A program made the position numbers and the translations under genes. This document shows positions 28,851-38,077 of a DNA stretch of 64,000 bases, piece after piece. The stretch spans positions 152,410-216,409 of the forward strand of contig NZ_SLUQ01000010.1 of NCBI RefSeq assembly GCF_004345245.1. The letters run 5' to 3'. The DNA is from Rhizobium sp. BK251 (GTDB lineage Bacteria > Pseudomonadota > Alphaproteobacteria > Rhizobiales > Rhizobiaceae). Numbering within the stretch: the stretch's first letter is position 1; each line of letters starts with the position of its first letter. Under the pieces are notes generated by a model that was not told where the DNA came from, ran no database searches, and was given only the letters and a program-made list of their open reading frames with translations.

Positions 28851-29864
28851 ATGACCGAATCAAAAGCAATGATCCTGGGCTGCAGCGGCCCCATCCTCAC
28901 CCCGGAAGAGCGAGCTTTCTATCAAGGCGAACAGCCGTGGGGCTTCATTCTCTTCGGACGCAATATTTCCGAACCGGCGCAGATCTTCGATCTCGTCGCA
29001 GCCCTGCGGGATAGCGTCGGCCGTGATGTCCCGGTTCTGATCGATCAGGAGGGAGGGCGTGTCCAGCGTATCCGCTCGCCGATCCTGTCGCCCTATCCTT
29101 CCGGCCAGGCACTCGGCGATCTCTATCGGCGCGATCGCGATATGGGTCTGCGCGCTGCCTGGCTCATGTCGCGCCTGCATGCCTTCGATCTCCTGAAGTT
29201 CGGTATCAACGTGGATTGCCTGCCGGTCCTCGACGTTCCGGTCGAAGGCAGCAGCAACGTGATCGGAAATCGCGCCTATGGCGGCGATCCCGTCACCGTC
29301 ACCGAGATGGGGCGGGCCGCTGTTGAAGGGCTGAAGGCCGGCGGAGTATTGCCCGTCATGAAGCATATGCCGGGCCACGGCCGCGGCTTTGCCGATTCCC
29401 ATCACGAGCTGCCGGTGGTCGGTGCGTCTCTTGCCGAACTCGAAGCTCATGATTTTCCGCCCTTCGTTGCACTGAAGGACGAGCTCATGGCGATGACCTG
29501 CCATGTGGTTTTTACGGCCATCGATTCGCAAAATCCGGCGACGACCTCACGTAAGGTAATAGATGACATCATTCGCGGCTATATTGGCTTCAACGGCCTG
29601 CTTCTTTCTGACGACACCTCGATGAATGCCCTTTCCGGCACGATCGGCGAAAGAGCGGCAAATATTGTTGCGGCGGGATGTGATATCGTGCTGCATTGCA
29701 ATGGGGTTATGGACGAGATGAAGCAGGTCGTTCGCAACGTGCCCGCGCTTTCCGGTTTGTCGCTTGCTCGTGCGCGAGCGGTCGAGGCGGCGTTCGGGCG
29801 CGGTGACGGCGCTGAGGAGGCTGCAATTCGCGCCGAGTTCGACGCGCTCTTTGCGGTCGCTTGA
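28851..29864 (+). CDS. nagZ: Beta-N-acetylhexosaminidase (NagZ, GH3)
   Basis: A 337-residue cytoplasmic glycosidase. The GH3 NagZ signature KHMPGHGRGFADSHHELP and the nucleophile Asp in LLLSDDTSMNAL are present. It removes GlcNAc from muropeptides in cell-wall recycling. It begins a run that continues with scpA and scpB, 28 bases and 11 bases apart, the usual rhizobial order with the SPOR gene upstream. Confidence 0.93.
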   Translation: MTESKAMILGCSGPILTPEERAFYQGEQPWGFILFGRNISEPAQIFDLVAALRDSVGRDVPVLIDQEGGRVQRIRSPILSPYPSGQALGDLYRRDRDMGLRAAWLMSRLHAFDLLKFGINVDCLPVLDVPVEGSSNVIGNRAYGGDPVTVTEMGRAAVEGLKAGGVLPVMKHMPGHGRGFADSHHELPVVGASLAELEAHDFPPFVALKDELMAMTCHVVFTAIDSQNPATTSRKVIDDIIRGYIGFNGLLLSDDTSMNALSGTIGERAANIVAAGCDIVLHCNGVMDEMKQVVRNVPALSGLSLARARAVEAAFGRGDGAEEAAIRAEFDALFAVA

Positions 29865-29892
29865 AGTCGGGCCTCCTTGGGGAGTGGGATTG

Positions 29893-30738
29893 GTGAACAA
29901 GGTCAAGGGCACGGATAGAACCCAGTCGGCGGCCATCCCCATGGACAGGCTCTGGCAGGACAATTCTGCCGAGCGCGCCTCGCATGAGCCGGCCCTCGTC
30001 ATTGACGTTGCCGGCTTCGAAGGGCCGCTTGACCTCCTGCTTTATCTCGCCCGCAACCAGAAGGTCGATCTTTCCCGAATCTCGGTGCTCGCTCTCGCCG
30101 AGCAATATCTCCAGTTCATCGAGAGCGCTCGCCGCATCCGCATCGAGTTGGCTGCCGACTACCTCGTGATGGCGGCCTGGCTCGCCTACTTGAAATCGAA
30201 GCTGCTGATCCCGCAGCAGAGCAAGGACGACGGCCCGACCGGCGAGGAAATGGCCGCGACACTCGCCTTCCGGCTGAAGCGCCTTGAGGCCATGCGTGAC
30301 GCGGCGACGGCGCTTCTCAACCGCAACCGTCTTGGACGCGACGTTTTTGCTCGCGGCGCCCCCGAGCATATTCCGGACCGCAAGCGGTCCGCCTTTGAGG
30401 CAAGTCTCTATGATCTGTTGACGGCCTATGCCGCCCTGCGGCAGCGGCAGGCAGTGACGCAGGTGACGATCGAGCGCCGCCGCGTCTGGTCCCTGACCGA
30501 CGCCCGCGAACTCCTGACGAGAATGATCGGCGATATCAGCGATTGGACGGCGCTGGAGCATTACCTGCTGCAGTATATGACGACGCCTCAGGAACGAACC
30601 ACGGCGATTGCCAGCGCCTTCGCGGCTTCACTGGAACTCGTGCGCGAGGGAAAACTCGAAATTCGCCAGGACGGCGCCTTCGAGCCTCTCTACCTGCGCC
30701 GTGGTCCGAAGCATACCCCGATTTATCCGGTCGAGTGA
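29893..30738 (+). CDS. scpA: Segregation and condensation protein A
   Basis: About 281 residues. FEGPLDLLLYLARNQKVDL is the ScpA N-terminal kleisin block that contacts SMC; the C-terminal winged helix ends at YLRRGPKHTPIYPVE. GTG 29893 follows GGGGAGTGGG and is preferred; ATG 29941 is a shorter option. The frame is also open upstream inside nagZ. With ScpB it loads SMC on DNA for chromosome condensation and segregation. Confidence 0.92.
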   Translation: MNKVKGTDRTQSAAIPMDRLWQDNSAERASHEPALVIDVAGFEGPLDLLLYLARNQKVDLSRISVLALAEQYLQFIESARRIRIELAADYLVMAAWLAYLKSKLLIPQQSKDDGPTGEEMAATLAFRLKRLEAMRDAATALLNRNRLGRDVFARGAPEHIPDRKRSAFEASLYDLLTAYAALRQRQAVTQVTIERRRVWSLTDARELLTRMIGDISDWTALEHYLLQYMTTPQERTTAIASAFAASLELVREGKLEIRQDGAFEPLYLRRGPKHTPIYPVE

Positions 30739-30749
30739 CGGGGGGCGCA

Positions 30750-31472
30750 GTGGCGGAGCTCCAGAACAGACACAGCATCCTGGAAGAGGTGGAAGGCCAC
30801 GCCGACGATGCGGCCCATCTGCTCTTCGCCCGTGAGGCGGAGCGGATTGCCGAGGCGCTGGTCTTCGCTTCCGCGCAGCCTGTCCCGGAACCCTTCATCG
30901 CCGAACGGCTGCCGCGTGGCGTGGACGTCCGGGTGGTCATGCAGAATCTCAGGGAGCAATACGCCCAGAGAGGCGTCAATCTCGTGCAGGTGGACGACTG
31001 CTGGGCCTTCAGGACCGCCTCGGATCTATCCTTCTTCATTCGCACGGACGAAAGCGCAGTCAGGAAGCTGTCGCGCGCCGCCTTGGAAGTGCTCGCGATT
31101 ATTGCCTATCACCAGCCGGTGACACGCGCCGAGATCGAGGACATCCGCGGCGTGCAGACATCCAGGGGAACGCTTGACGTGCTCATGGAGGCGGGCTGGG
31201 TGCGCTTTCGCGGCCGCAGGCGCACGCCCGGGCGGCCGGTGACGCTCGGTACGACCAAGGACTTCCTCGACCATTTCGGTCTGGAGGAAATTCGAGACCT
31301 GCCCGGTCTCGAAGAATTGAAGGGGGCAGGGCTGCTTTCGGGCCGCATACCGGCTAACTTCAATGTACCCTCTCCCTTGATGAGCGATGAGCTTACCGAG
31401 GACGAAGATCCGATTACGCAGCTGGATCTCGAGGAATTGGGACTTCTGGCGCCTGGGGGCGCGGAGGAATAG
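30750..31472 (+). CDS. scpB: Segregation and condensation protein B
   Basis: About 240 residues. Two winged-helix domains are recognisable (EAERIAEALVFASAQPV; LEVLAIIAYHQPVTRAEIED). GTG 30750 has GGGGGG upstream; GTG 30735, overlapping the scpA stop, is an alternative. Forms the SMC-ScpAB complex. tatA begins 211 bases later. Confidence 0.93.
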   Translation: MAELQNRHSILEEVEGHADDAAHLLFAREAERIAEALVFASAQPVPEPFIAERLPRGVDVRVVMQNLREQYAQRGVNLVQVDDCWAFRTASDLSFFIRTDESAVRKLSRAALEVLAIIAYHQPVTRAEIEDIRGVQTSRGTLDVLMEAGWVRFRGRRRTPGRPVTLGTTKDFLDHFGLEEIRDLPGLEELKGAGLLSGRIPANFNVPSPLMSDELTEDEDPITQLDLEELGLLAPGGAEE

Positions 31473-31683
31473 GGCAGGGCACATCGTGCCCATTCGGTCA
31501 CGGAAGGGTCGCTTCTCCATTCGCCGACGAGTAGTGGCGAAGCGGGTGAAGAGGAATTCGTGTCCGTCGCTTTTGCGCTCTGTGGTCAGTTGGATCGAGC
31601 GGCAATCCACAAGACATTTGGTGTTTGAAAAACATCTATAAACGTCTTACATCGGAAAGACACTGAAATAGGGAGTCAGGTTA

Positions 31684-31875
31684 ATGGGTTCTTTTAGCAT
31701 GTGGCACTGGTTGATCGTTCTGGTCATCGTGCTGTTGTTGTTTGGTCGTGGCAAGATCCCGGAACTGATGGGTGATGTCGCCAAGGGCATCAAGAGCTTC
31801 AAGAAGGGCATCAACGACGAAGATGCTCCCGAGCAGGCCAAGACTGTCGATCACAAGGCCGACGAACCGAAGTAA
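31684..31875 (+). CDS. tatA: Sec-independent translocase subunit TatA
   Basis: A 63-residue protein: one membrane helix (HWLIVLVIVLLLFGRGKIPE) with the FGRGKIPE hinge, then an amphipathic helix and a charged tail. TatA oligomers form the pore of the twin-arginine system that exports folded proteins. AGGGAGTCAGG precedes the start. tatB and tatC follow directly. Confidence 0.95.
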   Translation: MGSFSMWHWLIVLVIVLLLFGRGKIPELMGDVAKGIKSFKKGINDEDAPEQAKTVDHKADEPK

Positions 31876-31931
31876 ACACGTTCGGGCGCGGGCGGCGCGA
31901 AAGCGGTTCGTCCTGCCCCAGGAGCCTTTGC

Positions 31932-32606
31932 ATGTTCGATATTGGCTGGACCGAGCTGCTTGTCATCGCGGTCGTTCTGATCGTGGTCGTCGGTCCCAAG
32001 GATCTACCACCGATGTTGCGCGCGTTCGGCAAGATGACGACGCGGGCCCGCAAGGTGGCAGGCGAGTTTCGCGCGCAGTTTGACGAAGCCATGCGCGAGG
32101 CGGAACTCGACGATGTTCAGCGCACGATAAGCGAGGCGAAAAGTCTCAATCCCGTCAATACGCTGAGGGATGCGATGAACCCGCTTCGGCAGATGGGCAA
32201 TGAGATCAAGGCCGATCTGCAACGGTCGACCGTTGTGGATCCGAAGCCGGCGACCGAAACGGCATCGCCGGCGGTCGTGGCCCCGGAGCCCTCGATGAGC
32301 CTTCCCGAGACGCCTCCGGTCGTGCCCGCCGCCACCGCAACCGTGGAGCCGGCACCGCTGCTAACCCCTGAAACTTCGCCTGCACCTGCTGCGGTCGCCC
32401 TCGCGTCGACGGCAACGCCAGTCGCCGAGGAAAAACCGAAGCCGGTGCGGAAGCCCCGGGCGAAAGCAGCGGAGAAACCGACGGTCACCGTCGCAGCCGC
32501 GCCTGCCACCGAAAAGCCGAAGCGGACTGCCGCAGCCAGCCGAACCGCCACGAGCAAGACTGCTGCGCCCAGGAAGGCCGCTGCGACGAAGAAGGACAAA
32601 GCATGA
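31932..32606 (+). CDS. tatB: Sec-independent translocase subunit TatB
   Basis: A 224-residue protein. The N-terminal helix and the VGPKDLPPMLRAFGKM hinge identify TatB, which receives twin-arginine signal peptides with TatC. The second half is a long Ala/Pro/Lys-rich tail ending PRKAAATKKDKA, longer than in enterobacteria but usual in rhizobia. It overlaps tatC by ATGA. Confidence 0.93.
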   Translation: MFDIGWTELLVIAVVLIVVVGPKDLPPMLRAFGKMTTRARKVAGEFRAQFDEAMREAELDDVQRTISEAKSLNPVNTLRDAMNPLRQMGNEIKADLQRSTVVDPKPATETASPAVVAPEPSMSLPETPPVVPAATATVEPAPLLTPETSPAPAAVALASTATPVAEEKPKPVRKPRAKAAEKPTVTVAAAPATEKPKRTAAASRTATSKTAAPRKAAATKKDKA

Positions 32607-33430
32607 GTGGCAACATCGAGGATAAGCCGCAGCCGCTTATCGAGCACCTCATGGAGTTGCGCACCCGGCTGATTTGGTCGATTGGCGCATTCTTCGTTGC
32701 TTTCATCGTCTGCTTCGTCTTTGCAAAGCATCTCTTCAACGCCCTCGTTTTCCCTTACAAGTGGGCAGTCATCTGGGCGCATCTCGACGTCAACAAGGCG
32801 CAGCTGATCTATACGGCGCCGCAGGAGTTCTTCTTCACGCAGGTAAAGGTCGCCATGTTCGGCGGTCTCGTGATCGCATTCCCGATCATTGCCGCGCAGC
32901 TCTACAAGTTCGTCGCGCCCGGCCTCTACAAGAACGAGCGCGCGGCGTTCCTGCCGTTCCTGATCGCGTCGCCGATCCTGTTCCTGATGGGCGCGTCGCT
33001 TGTGTATTTCTTCTTCACGCCGATGGTCATGTGGTTCTTCCTGACCATGCAGCAGGCGCCGGGAGAAGGCGATGTGGCGATCTCGCTGCTGCCCAAGGTC
33101 TCCGAATATCTCAGCCTCATCATGACGCTGGTGTTTTCTTTCGGGCTGGTCTTCCAGCTTCCGGTCATCACCACGCTGCTTGCCCGCGTCGGGCTCTTGA
33201 CGTCGCAGTGGCTGGTGGAAAAACGCAAGTTCGCGATTGTCCTTGCCTTCATCGTTGCGGCGGTTCTGACGCCGCCCGATCCGATGTCCCAGATCGGCCT
33301 TGCGCTGCCGACCATCCTTCTCTACGAGATTTCCATCTACGCGGCGCGACTCGTGGAGCGCCAGCGTGCGCGGCAGGCGCTCGAGGAGAGTGCCGGGTCC
33401 ACGGATGTTGCCAACAAGGACAACGACTGA
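32603..33430 (+). CDS. tatC: Sec-independent translocase subunit TatC
   Basis: A 275-residue inner-membrane protein with six membrane helices. The N-terminal EHLMELRTRLIWS and the YKFVAPGLYKNERAAFLPF loop are TatC hallmarks. It is the signal-peptide receptor core. It starts within the tatB stop and is followed by a terminator. Confidence 0.96.
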   Translation: MSGNIEDKPQPLIEHLMELRTRLIWSIGAFFVAFIVCFVFAKHLFNALVFPYKWAVIWAHLDVNKAQLIYTAPQEFFFTQVKVAMFGGLVIAFPIIAAQLYKFVAPGLYKNERAAFLPFLIASPILFLMGASLVYFFFTPMVMWFFLTMQQAPGEGDVAISLLPKVSEYLSLIMTLVFSFGLVFQLPVITTLLARVGLLTSQWLVEKRKFAIVLAFIVAAVLTPPDPMSQIGLALPTILLYEISIYAARLVERQRARQALEESAGSTDVANKDND

Positions 33431-33474
33431 GCGACGCCCGGTTCCTTCAACTGCCGTGAAAGTAGGCTTATTTT

Positions 33475-33508
33475 CCGGTCAGGGGCTTTCAGGCTCTTGA
33501 CCGGTTTT
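33475..33508 (+). terminator. Rho-independent terminator after tatC
   Basis: CCGGTCA ... TGACCGG with a loop of about 16 bases, then TTTTCCTGTTT. Confidence 0.55.
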
Positions 33509-33534
33509 CCTGTTTGCAACGACCTGGAACGACG

Positions 33535-34818
33535 ATGCTCGATATCAAATGGATCCGTGAGAATCCCGAGGCTTTCGATGCGGCGCTTGAAAAGCGCGGC
33601 GCGGAGCCCTTGGCTGCCAGCCTCGTAGAGCTCGACGAGAAACGCCGTTCCGCAATCCAGAAGGCGCAGGACATGCTCGCGCGCCGCAACGCCGCGTCCA
33701 AGGAGATCGGCGCTGCCATGGCGCAGAAGAACGCCGAACTCGCCGAGAAGCTGAAGGCCGAAGTTGCGGAGATGAAGACGGGCTTGCCGGCCGCCGAGGA
33801 GGCCGAACGCGAGCTGACGGCGGCGCTCAACGACGCGCTTTCGCGCATTCCAAACATTCCCCTTGATGACGTACCGGTCGGCCAGGACGAGCAGGGCAAC
33901 GTCGTCAAGCGGGTGGTCGGCGAAAAGCCGCGTTGGAACCATGCGGCGAAGGAGCATTTCGAGATCGGCGAAGCGCTCGGCTACATGGATTTCGACCGCG
34001 CGGCAAAGCTTTCGGGAGCCCGCTTCACGGTGCTGACCGGCCCGCTGGCGCGCTTAGAGAGGGCGCTTGGGCAGTTCATGCTGGACCTACACACCGGCGA
34101 GCACGGCTATACGGAAGTAAGCTCGCCGCTGATGGTGCGCGACGAGGCGATGTATGGCACCGGACAGCTGCCGAAGTTTGCCGAGGATCTCTTCAAGACC
34201 ACCGACGGCCGCTGGCTCATCCCGACGGCGGAAGTAACGTTGACCAACCTCGTCTCCGGGGAAATTCTCGACCAGGAGAAGCTGCCGCTGCGCTTCACCG
34301 CGCTGACGCCTTCCTTCCGTTCGGAAGCCGGTTCGGCCGGGCGCGATACGCGCGGAATGCTGCGTCAGCACCAGTTCTGGAAGTGCGAACTCGTGTCGAT
34401 CACGGATGCGGCAAGCTCCATCGAGGAGCATGAGCGCATGACGGCCTGCGCCGAGGAGGTGCTGAAGCGCCTGGGGCTGCATTTCCGGACGATGACGCTC
34501 TGCACGGGCGATATGGGCTTCGGCGCACGCAAGACTTACGATATCGAGGTCTGGCTGCCCGGGCAGGATACTTATCGAGAGATTTCGTCCTGCTCCGTCT
34601 GTGGCGATTTCCAGGCGCGACGCATGAACGCCCGCTATCGCGGCAAGGACGACAAGTCGACGAGGTTCGTCCACACGCTGAATGGCTCGGGTACCGCCGT
34701 GGGTCGCTGCCTGATCGCGATTCTGGAGAACTACCTGAACGAGGATGGCTCGGTTTCCATTCCGGACGTCCTGTTGCCTTATATGGGCGGCCTGAAGAAG
34801 ATCGAACGGGCGGCTTGA
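33535..34818 (+). CDS. serS: Seryl-tRNA synthetase
   Basis: A 427-residue class II synthetase. The N-terminal long coiled coil (tRNA-Ser variable arm binding) spans about residues 30-100. Motif 2 region FRSEAGSAGRDTRGMLRQHQ and motif 3 NGSGTAVGRCLIAILENY are clear. ATG 33535 (MLDIKWIRENPEAF) is the standard SerRS start; an upstream TTG at 33514 is not needed. surE starts 16 bases after its stop. Confidence 0.96.
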   Translation: MLDIKWIRENPEAFDAALEKRGAEPLAASLVELDEKRRSAIQKAQDMLARRNAASKEIGAAMAQKNAELAEKLKAEVAEMKTGLPAAEEAERELTAALNDALSRIPNIPLDDVPVGQDEQGNVVKRVVGEKPRWNHAAKEHFEIGEALGYMDFDRAAKLSGARFTVLTGPLARLERALGQFMLDLHTGEHGYTEVSSPLMVRDEAMYGTGQLPKFAEDLFKTTDGRWLIPTAEVTLTNLVSGEILDQEKLPLRFTALTPSFRSEAGSAGRDTRGMLRQHQFWKCELVSITDAASSIEEHERMTACAEEVLKRLGLHFRTMTLCTGDMGFGARKTYDIEVWLPGQDTYREISSCSVCGDFQARRMNARYRGKDDKSTRFVHTLNGSGTAVGRCLIAILENYLNEDGSVSIPDVLLPYMGGLKKIERAA

Positions 34819-34834
34819 GCCGGCGGAGAGAGCG

Positions 34835-35593
34835 ATGCGGATTCTTCTGACCAATGACGACGGCATTCACGCCGAAGGCTTGGCCGTACTCGAACGCATC
34901 GCGCGCAGCATTTCCGACGACGTCTGGATCGTTGCACCGGAAACCGACCAGAGCGGCCTTGCCCATTCGCTGAGCCTCTCGGAGCCGTTGAGGCTGCGCA
35001 AGATTTCGGACAAGCACTTCGCGCTTCGCGGCACGCCAACGGATTGCGTCATCATGGGCATCCGGCAAGTCATGGACGGGAAGCCCGATCTCGTGCTTTC
35101 CGGCGTGAACTCCGGTTCGAATGTCGCCGACGACGTGACCTATTCAGGGACAATCGCCGGGGCGATCGAGGGAACGATGCAGGGCGTTCGCTCCTTTGCC
35201 CTCAGCCAGGCCTATGTCCATCGGGACGGCGCGCGTCTTGTCCCGTGGGAGGTGGCGGAGGCGCATGCCCCGGCACTGCTCGATCGGTTGATGGGTGTGG
35301 AACTACCCAATGGCACCTTCCTCAATCTCAACTTCCCGAACTGCCGGCCGGAAGAGGTCGACGGCGCTGAGGTCACGGCGCAGGGCAAGCTTGCCTTCAG
35401 CCTGCAGGTCGATGAACGTGCCGACGGTCGGGGCATTCCGTACTACTGGCTGAAGTTCGGCGAGCGCACGGGTGCCTTTCTCGCGGGGACCGATATCACT
35501 GCGCTCAAACGTAACAGGATTTCGGTAACACCTTTGAAACTCGATCTGACTGATTATTCCGTGCAAGACCGCATCGCGCGGGCGCTTGGATAG
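34835..35593 (+). CDS. surE: 5'/3'-nucleotidase SurE
   Basis: A 252-residue phosphatase. The metal-site motif LLTNDDGIHAEG opens the protein, and SGVNSGSNVADDVTYSGT gives the second ligand set. It dephosphorylates nucleoside monophosphates in stationary-phase or stress survival. Serial arrangement with pcm is classic. Confidence 0.95.
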   Translation: MRILLTNDDGIHAEGLAVLERIARSISDDVWIVAPETDQSGLAHSLSLSEPLRLRKISDKHFALRGTPTDCVIMGIRQVMDGKPDLVLSGVNSGSNVADDVTYSGTIAGAIEGTMQGVRSFALSQAYVHRDGARLVPWEVAEAHAPALLDRLMGVELPNGTFLNLNFPNCRPEEVDGAEVTAQGKLAFSLQVDERADGRGIPYYWLKFGERTGAFLAGTDITALKRNRISVTPLKLDLTDYSVQDRIARALG

Positions 35594-35604
35594 GGAGCAG
35601 CAGA

Positions 35605-36258
35605 TTGAGTGGCCGGTTGGTCGAAAGGGAAGGTTTTGCCGCGCTTGTCCTCAGGCTTCGTGCTGCGGGCATTTCCGATATCGAACTGCTGACGGCAGTA
35701 GAGCAGTCGCCGCGCCATCTTTTCGCGCCGCCGCAGTTCGCCGACGATGCCTATTCGAGCCGGACGCTTCCGATTGAATGCGGTTCCTTCATGGAAGGAG
35801 TCGATCTCGCGGTCCGCATACTGCACAACCTCAAGCTGAAACCGGGTCAGCGCGTTCTCGAGGTCGGGACGGGCAGCGGCTTTACCGCCGCGGTCATGGC
35901 GCGCCGCGCCGAGCGCGTCCTTACGATCGAGCGCTACAAGACGCTGGTCACCGGTGCGCAGCGGCGTATCGATACGCTAGGTCTACGCAATGTCGTCATA
36001 CGCCAAGCGGACGGCAGTGCGGGCCTGCAGGGCGAGGGCACCTTCGATCGCATTCTGGTCACGGCCGCCTTCAATTCCATGCCGAGATTCTACGCCGATC
36101 AGCTCGTTTCGGGCGGAATGATGATCGCTCCGCTGATGATTTCAGAAGATCATTGCCGCATGGTCCGCCTGACCAAGACCGGCAGCCGCTTCGAGCGGGA
36201 GGAGCTGTTCGAGGCGCCGTACCTGCCGATCGTCTCGAGAGTGGCCTCTTTCCTGTAG
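35605..36258 (+). CDS. pcm: Protein-L-isoaspartate O-methyltransferase
   Basis: A 217-residue AdoMet enzyme with motif I VLEVGTGSGFTAAVMA and the Pcm block RILVTAAFNSMPRFYADQL. The predicted start is TTG 35605 with AGGGAG 7 bases upstream; no good ATG is near. It repairs isoaspartyl damage in proteins. It is 11 bases after surE. Confidence 0.93.
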   Translation: MSGRLVEREGFAALVLRLRAAGISDIELLTAVEQSPRHLFAPPQFADDAYSSRTLPIECGSFMEGVDLAVRILHNLKLKPGQRVLEVGTGSGFTAAVMARRAERVLTIERYKTLVTGAQRRIDTLGLRNVVIRQADGSAGLQGEGTFDRILVTAAFNSMPRFYADQLVSGGMMIAPLMISEDHCRMVRLTKTGSRFEREELFEAPYLPIVSRVASFL

Positions 36259-36398
36259 GCCGGCCAAGCGACGGGAGTCTGTCGCTATGGTTATCAATTT
36301 CTCAAAAAGATCGTGGCGATTCCCGTGCTTTAACCGCGTGGTAATACTAACGCGCTTTAATTGACTCACAAATGGTTGCGTCTTCAGTGGGTCGGGTC

Positions 36399-38021
36399 AT
36401 GCGTTTTAGTCTTACACCGAGATTTGGAAAGTCCGCAGGAAATCTCCTCATTGCGGCCCTTCTTGCTAGTGCCGCGACGGGCTGTAGCTCGGATGCGACG
36501 CGGTTCAGCGGGCTCTTCGGGAGCTCGGATCAGATGACTACGGGTGCCATTCCGCAGCGGGGTTATGGTGCTCCACCCAACTCGGATGCGGTGCCGCTCG
36601 CAGATGTTTCTTCAGGTGGGTATGGCATGCAGTCGGGATATCCGGCAAATCAGCAGACATATAATCAGCCATATCCGGCACAGGCCGGCGGTGGCGGCTA
36701 CGCCCCGAACGGCGCTCCTCCGGCAGCGGCCTCCAGCGCACGCATGGCTTCCGCTCCGGTCTCCGTTCAGAGGGCTGAGCTTGCCGCTCCGGGCGCAGCA
36801 GCGCCCAGCGCCCCGGCCAACAGTTCTCGCGACGTGGCAATGGCGCAGCCCTTCCCGACAGCCCCGAAGGTGGTTGAGCAGAAGGCGCCAAAACTTACGC
36901 CTGATCCGCTGACGACTGGCACGACGAAGGTGTCGGGTTGGTCTGCCGCCAACGCGCCGAGCGTCATGCTGCGACCGGGCGAAACGGTTGCGACGCTCTC
37001 GCGGCGCTACGGCGTTCCGGAAAAGGAAATCCTGCGCGTCAATGGCCTGAAGAATTCCGCGTCGGCGGCTCCGGGCCAGCAGATCATTATTCCGACTTTC
37101 AACGGCGGCAATGCTGCCAAGGCTGCGTCGCAGGCGGCTGACCTTTCCAAGGGCGGCAAGCCTCAGCCGGGCAAGTCTCAGGAACAGAACCTTGCCGTTC
37201 TGCCGGGCAGTGCCTCGGCCCGCGACAAGGCCCAGGGCGACGCCGGTGCAGCGGGTGGCAAGCTTGCAGCCGGCGCAGGCAAGGATCCTGGCGCCGGAGG
37301 CGGCAGCTACATCGTGAAGCCTGGCGATTCGCTTGCGAAGATCGCGCGGGCCACGGGCACGAGCGTGGACGATCTGAAGGCCGCCAACCAGTTGACCGCC
37401 GGTACGATCCGCATTGGCCAGGCATTGAAGATCCCGGGTCGCGGGGCGACGTCCGATCAGCTCAAGACCGCGTCGATCCCGGTCGAGAAGGCATCGGTCA
37501 AGGCTCAGGCAGCGCCGGTCGTTTCCGCAGTCCAGACGACGTCGGCAGAGCAGCCTGCGCCTTACAAGCCGCCGGTCGCCACGCAGAGTGTCTCCGATGT
37601 CGAGAAGAAGTCGGACGTTGCCTCCGCAGCGCCGGAATCAACCGGAATTGGCAAGTACCGCTGGCCGGTTCGCGGCGCGGTCGTGGCGGGCTTCGGCGCC
37701 AATGTCGACGGCAATCGCAACGACGGCATCGACATCTCGGTGCCGGAAGGCACCCCGATCAAGGCCGCCGAAAACGGTGTCGTCATCTATGCAGGCAACG
37801 GCCTCAAGGAACTCGGCAACACGGTTCTCCTGCGCCACGACGATGGAACCGTCACCGTCTACGGTCACGCCGATGCCCTGAGCGTCTCGCGCGGCCAGAA
37901 GGTTCAACGTGGCCAGACCTTGGCGACTTCAGGCATGAGTGGCAGCGCCAAGCGGCCCCAGGTTCACTTCGAGGTGCGCAAGGATGCGTCCCCGGTCAAC
38001 CCCATGACTTTCCTTGAATAG
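36399..38021 (+). CDS. NlpD-like lipoprotein with two LysM domains and a degenerate LytM (M23) domain
   Basis: About 540 residues. A lipoprotein signal (SAATGCSSD) directs it to a membrane facing the periplasm. Two LysM modules follow (SVMLRPGETVATLSRRYG...; GSYIVKPGDSLAKIARATG...). The C-terminal M23 fold (RWPVRGAVVAGFG to NPMTFLE) lacks the first zinc His: the usual H-x-G-x-D reads NDGID, and the final HxH reads QVHF. It is therefore probably not a hydrolase but an amidase activator like NlpD/EnvC. ATG 36372 is an upstream alternative. It closes the surE-pcm-nlpD block. Confidence 0.9.
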   Translation: MRFSLTPRFGKSAGNLLIAALLASAATGCSSDATRFSGLFGSSDQMTTGAIPQRGYGAPPNSDAVPLADVSSGGYGMQSGYPANQQTYNQPYPAQAGGGGYAPNGAPPAAASSARMASAPVSVQRAELAAPGAAAPSAPANSSRDVAMAQPFPTAPKVVEQKAPKLTPDPLTTGTTKVSGWSAANAPSVMLRPGETVATLSRRYGVPEKEILRVNGLKNSASAAPGQQIIIPTFNGGNAAKAASQAADLSKGGKPQPGKSQEQNLAVLPGSASARDKAQGDAGAAGGKLAAGAGKDPGAGGGSYIVKPGDSLAKIARATGTSVDDLKAANQLTAGTIRIGQALKIPGRGATSDQLKTASIPVEKASVKAQAAPVVSAVQTTSAEQPAPYKPPVATQSVSDVEKKSDVASAAPESTGIGKYRWPVRGAVVAGFGANVDGNRNDGIDISVPEGTPIKAAENGVVIYAGNGLKELGNTVLLRHDDGTVTVYGHADALSVSRGQKVQRGQTLATSGMSGSAKRPQVHFEVRKDASPVNPMTFLE

Positions 38022-38044
38022 GTATAGCGTCTCAAGGAACATGC

Positions 38045-38071
38045 AGAAGCCCGGCCAAGAGCCGGGCTTCT
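38045..38071 (+). terminator. Bidirectional terminator between nlpD-like gene and DUF815 gene
   Basis: AGAAGCCCGGC, loop CAAGA, GCCGGGCTTCT: an 11-base perfect stem between convergent genes. T-rich sequence after it is modest. Confidence 0.65.
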
Positions 38072-38077
38072 ATGCTT

